Source: Gemmatimonadota bacterium
Lineage (GTDB): Bacteria; Gemmatimonadota; Gemmatimonadetes; Gemmatimonadales; Gemmatimonadaceae
Reading direction: 5' to 3'
Length of the DNA stretch: 7,088 bases
Assembly (NCBI GenBank): GCA_947457715.1
Contig: CANGXK010000135.1
Span: 1 to 7,088, forward strand
The first letter of the stretch is position 1. Every line of letters begins with the position of its first letter. A program made the position numbers and the translations under genes. The notes below the pieces were generated by a model. That model saw only the letters and a program-made list of their open reading frames with translations. It was not told where the DNA came from and did no database searches. This document shows, piece after piece, positions 5,779 through 7,088 of the stretch.

Positions 5779-6951
5779 TCACCGAATCGCGCGCTTGAGC
5801 GCGGCGACCCGGTCGGTGCGTTCCCACGTGAACGTGGTGCGCGCCGAGCGGCCACGCCCCACGGTCTCGGGACGGCGACCGAAGTGGCCGTAGGCCGCAG
5901 TCGCTTGATAGATGGGCTTGCGCAGATCCAGATCACGGGTGATGCCACGCGGCGTGAGGTCGAACACCTCGTTGACCGCGGCCTCGATCGCGCGATCGGA
6001 GACCACGCCGGTGCCGAAGGTCTGGACATACACCGACACCGGCTGAACGACACCGATCGCGTACGCCACCTGCACTTCGCAGCGCGAGGCGAGTTTGGCG
6101 GCCACGATGTTCTTGGCCACCCAGCGTGCGGCGTAGCAGGCGGAGCGATCGACTTTGGAGGGGTCCTTCCCGCTGAAGGCCCCGCCGCCGTGACGCCCCA
6201 TGCCACCGTAGGTGTCGACGATGATCTTGCGACCGGTGAGCCCGGCATCGCCCTGCGGGCCGCCGATCACGAAGCGCCCCGTCGGGTTGATATGTGTCTT
6301 GAGCCGCTTGGGCAGGTACTCCTCGGGGATCGATGCCATGATCACGTCGTCGAGGATGGCGCGACGGAGCTTGGTATTCGACACCTTTTCATCATGTTGC
6401 GTGGAGATTACGACGGTGTCGACCGCGACGGGCCGATCGCCTTCGTAGATCACCGACACCTGAGCCTTGCCGTCGGGGCGGAGCCACGGCAGCGAGCCGT
6501 CCTTGCGCAGCGCCGAGAGGCGGTGTGTGAGGGCATGCGCGAGCTGAATCGGCAGCGGCATGAGTTCCTCCGTTTCGTCGGTGGCGTACCCGAACATCAT
6601 GCCCTGATCGCCGGCACCGCCGGTGTCGACGCCCTGCGAGATGTCGGGCGACTGCGCGTCGATGGTGCTCATGACGGCGCACGTCTTGCTGTCGAAGCCG
6701 AACGTGGCATCAGTATAGCCGATCCCTTCGATCGTTTTGCGAACGATGTCCGGGAGCGGCACGTAGGCCGAGGTGGTGATCTCACCGGCGATCACCACCA
6801 GGCCAGTCGTCACCAATGTCTCACAGGCGACACGGGCCGCAGGATCCTTGGCGAGAATGGCATCAAGCACGGCATCAGAAATCTGATCCGCGATCTTGTC
6901 CGGATGTCCTTCGGTAACGGACTCCGACGTAAACAGGTGACGGTCGGCCAC
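5779..6951 (-). CDS. metK: S-adenosylmethionine synthetase (methionine adenosyltransferase)
   Basis: Cytoplasmic enzyme that makes S-adenosylmethionine from methionine and ATP, releasing phosphate and pyrophosphate; usually a tetramer needing Mg2+ and K+. The 390 residues match the family's usual length. Seen: the N-terminal [20 protein letters not shown] (7-26) with the ATP-binding HPDK, the signature GAGDQG (112-117), [23 protein letters not shown] (220-242) and the phosphate-binding [16 protein letters not shown] (255-270). The start is a GTG (6951) before ADRHLFTSE. No Shine-Dalgarno-like sequence is seen just upstream, and nothing resembling a SAM riboswitch is present. It has a 53-base gap from the gene before it. 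The product is chemically downstream of methionine synthase, which in many bacteria uses cobalamin, but the B12 operon is a separate, later unit. Confidence 0.98.
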   Translation of the reverse strand: MADRHLFTSESVTEGHPDKIADQISDAVLDAILAKDPAARVACETLVTTGLVVIAGEITTSAYVPLPDIVRKTIEGIGYTDATFGFDSKTCAVMSTIDAQSPDISQGVDTGGAGDQGMMFGYATDETEELMPLPIQLAHALTHRLSALRKDGSLPWLRPDGKAQVSVIYEGDRPVAVDTVVISTQHDEKVSNTKLRRAILDDVIMASIPEEYLPKRLKTHINPTGRFVIGGPQGDAGLTGRKIIVDTYGGMGRHGGGAFSGKDPSKVDRSACYAARWVAKNIVAAKLASRCEVQVAYAIGVVQPVSVYVQTFGTGVVSDRAIEAAVNEVFDLTPRGITRDLDLRKPIYQATAAYGHFGRRPETVGRGRSARTTFTWERTDRVAALKRAIR

Positions 6952-6976
6952 GCAGCACTCTGGGAAGAAGGTTCGA

Positions 6977-6991
6977 GCGAGAGGATCTCGC
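6977..6991 (-). other. Small hairpin in the metK leader
   Basis: GCGAGA and TCTCGC form an exact six-base inverted repeat around a three-base loop, 25 bases before the metK GTG start. It would lie in the metK 5' leader if the candidate promoter is right. A short GC-rich repeat of this size can occur by chance in such DNA. Confidence 0.3.
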
Positions 6992-6993
6992 GT

Positions 6994-7022
6994 AGACTAG
7001 TCCGCTACGAAAGTGCGGGCAA
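6994..7022 (-). promoter_or_regulatory. Possible metK promoter
   Basis: TTGCCC (7022-7017) and TAGTCT (6999-6994) on the minus strand are spaced 17 bases apart, resembling -35 and -10 elements (four and three matches to the sigma-70 consensus). The -35 lies in the last codons of the preceding gene. The position suits metK, but the match is weak and housekeeping promoters of this phylum are not well known to me. Confidence 0.3.
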
Positions 7023-7088
7023 CCCGCCCGCTTGGGCGACCAGATCGAGTTCGGTGCGCAAGCGCCGTCGCAGCAGGGTTTCCGCTTC
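7005..7088 (-). CDS. C-terminal end of an unidentified protein (27 codons in window)
   Basis: The minus strand reads from the window edge to TAG at 7007-7005 with no earlier stop, giving EAETLLRRRLRTELDLVAQ and then AGGLPALS. The amphipathic, Arg/Leu/Glu-rich helix-like composition looks like a true protein end rather than noise. It is too short to assign a family. It lies 53 bases before metK on the same strand, so the two could be cotranscribed. Confidence 0.5.
   Translation of the reverse strand, partial: EAETLLRRRLRTELDLVAQAGGLPALS

Noticed and set aside
5682..6248. Upstream extension of the BFN frame into metK
   Set aside because: The added residues are Pro/Ser/Arg-rich shadow of metK. 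A good ribosome-binding site and the family similarity both start at ATG 5681.
6991..7009. Inverted repeat cgtag/ctacg with central gactagtc
   Set aside because: Five-base arms around a nine-base loop are too weak to call a terminator for the preceding gene. No T tract follows.
6952..7088. SAM riboswitch ahead of metK
   Set aside because: The leader is only about 40-50 bases long and shows none of the conserved SAM-I or SAM-II core strings.
1..7088. Defence system, mobile element, CRISPR or phage genes
   Set aside because: All recognisable genes are metabolic, transport or envelope genes on one strand, with no transposase, integrase, spaced repeats or tRNA-flanked boundary.

Overview
The window looks like a chromosomal segment from a high-GC, diderm (outer-membrane) bacterium. 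A TonB-dependent receptor and a probable lipoprotein-type periplasmic binding protein imply an outer membrane. The strong GC bias, frequent GTG/TTG starts and Asp-Thr-Thr-rich start of the receptor's mature part would suit Gemmatimonadota; that assignment is an inference, not something I could test. Every gene I can support reads on the minus strand, so the biological order runs from high to low coordinates.

Upstream block (7088 to 3940): the last 27 codons of an unidentified gene; metK (S-adenosylmethionine synthetase); a long perfect intergenic hairpin; a bifunctional-nuclease (BFN/DUF151) family protein; and an unrecognised exported, C-terminally membrane-anchored protein of 401 residues whose cytoplasmic tail vaguely recalls cytochrome c maturation factors.

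B12 block (about 3900 to 1, running off the window): a cobalamin riboswitch with a clear B12 box; a leader that ends in a perfect intrinsic terminator with a six-T tract; then btuF (binding protein), btuC (permease), btuD (ATPase) and the N-terminal third of a TonB-dependent outer-membrane receptor. The genes overlap or are separated by only a few bases, so they look like one transcript. Together they make a complete path: the receptor brings cobalamin across the outer membrane, BtuF captures it in the periplasm and BtuC2D2 moves it into the cytoplasm. The whole operon would be shut off by the riboswitch when cobalamin is plentiful. TonB/ExbB/ExbD are not in the window.

The most distinctive points are: (i) the btuF start appears to be a TTG at the end of the terminator's T tract, with its ribosome-binding site inside the terminator stem, so a single hairpin could block both transcription and translation; (ii) the receptor carries two separate 15-bp tandem repeats, encoding GAPAS and QQRAA five-residue units, in the segment between an N-terminal carboxypeptidase-regulatory-like domain and the TonB box/plug; (iii) the exported 401-residue protein is of unknown function. 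I saw no mobile element, CRISPR array, tRNA, rRNA or defence system. The window is mostly an ordinary housekeeping/uptake region with an interesting regulatory leader.
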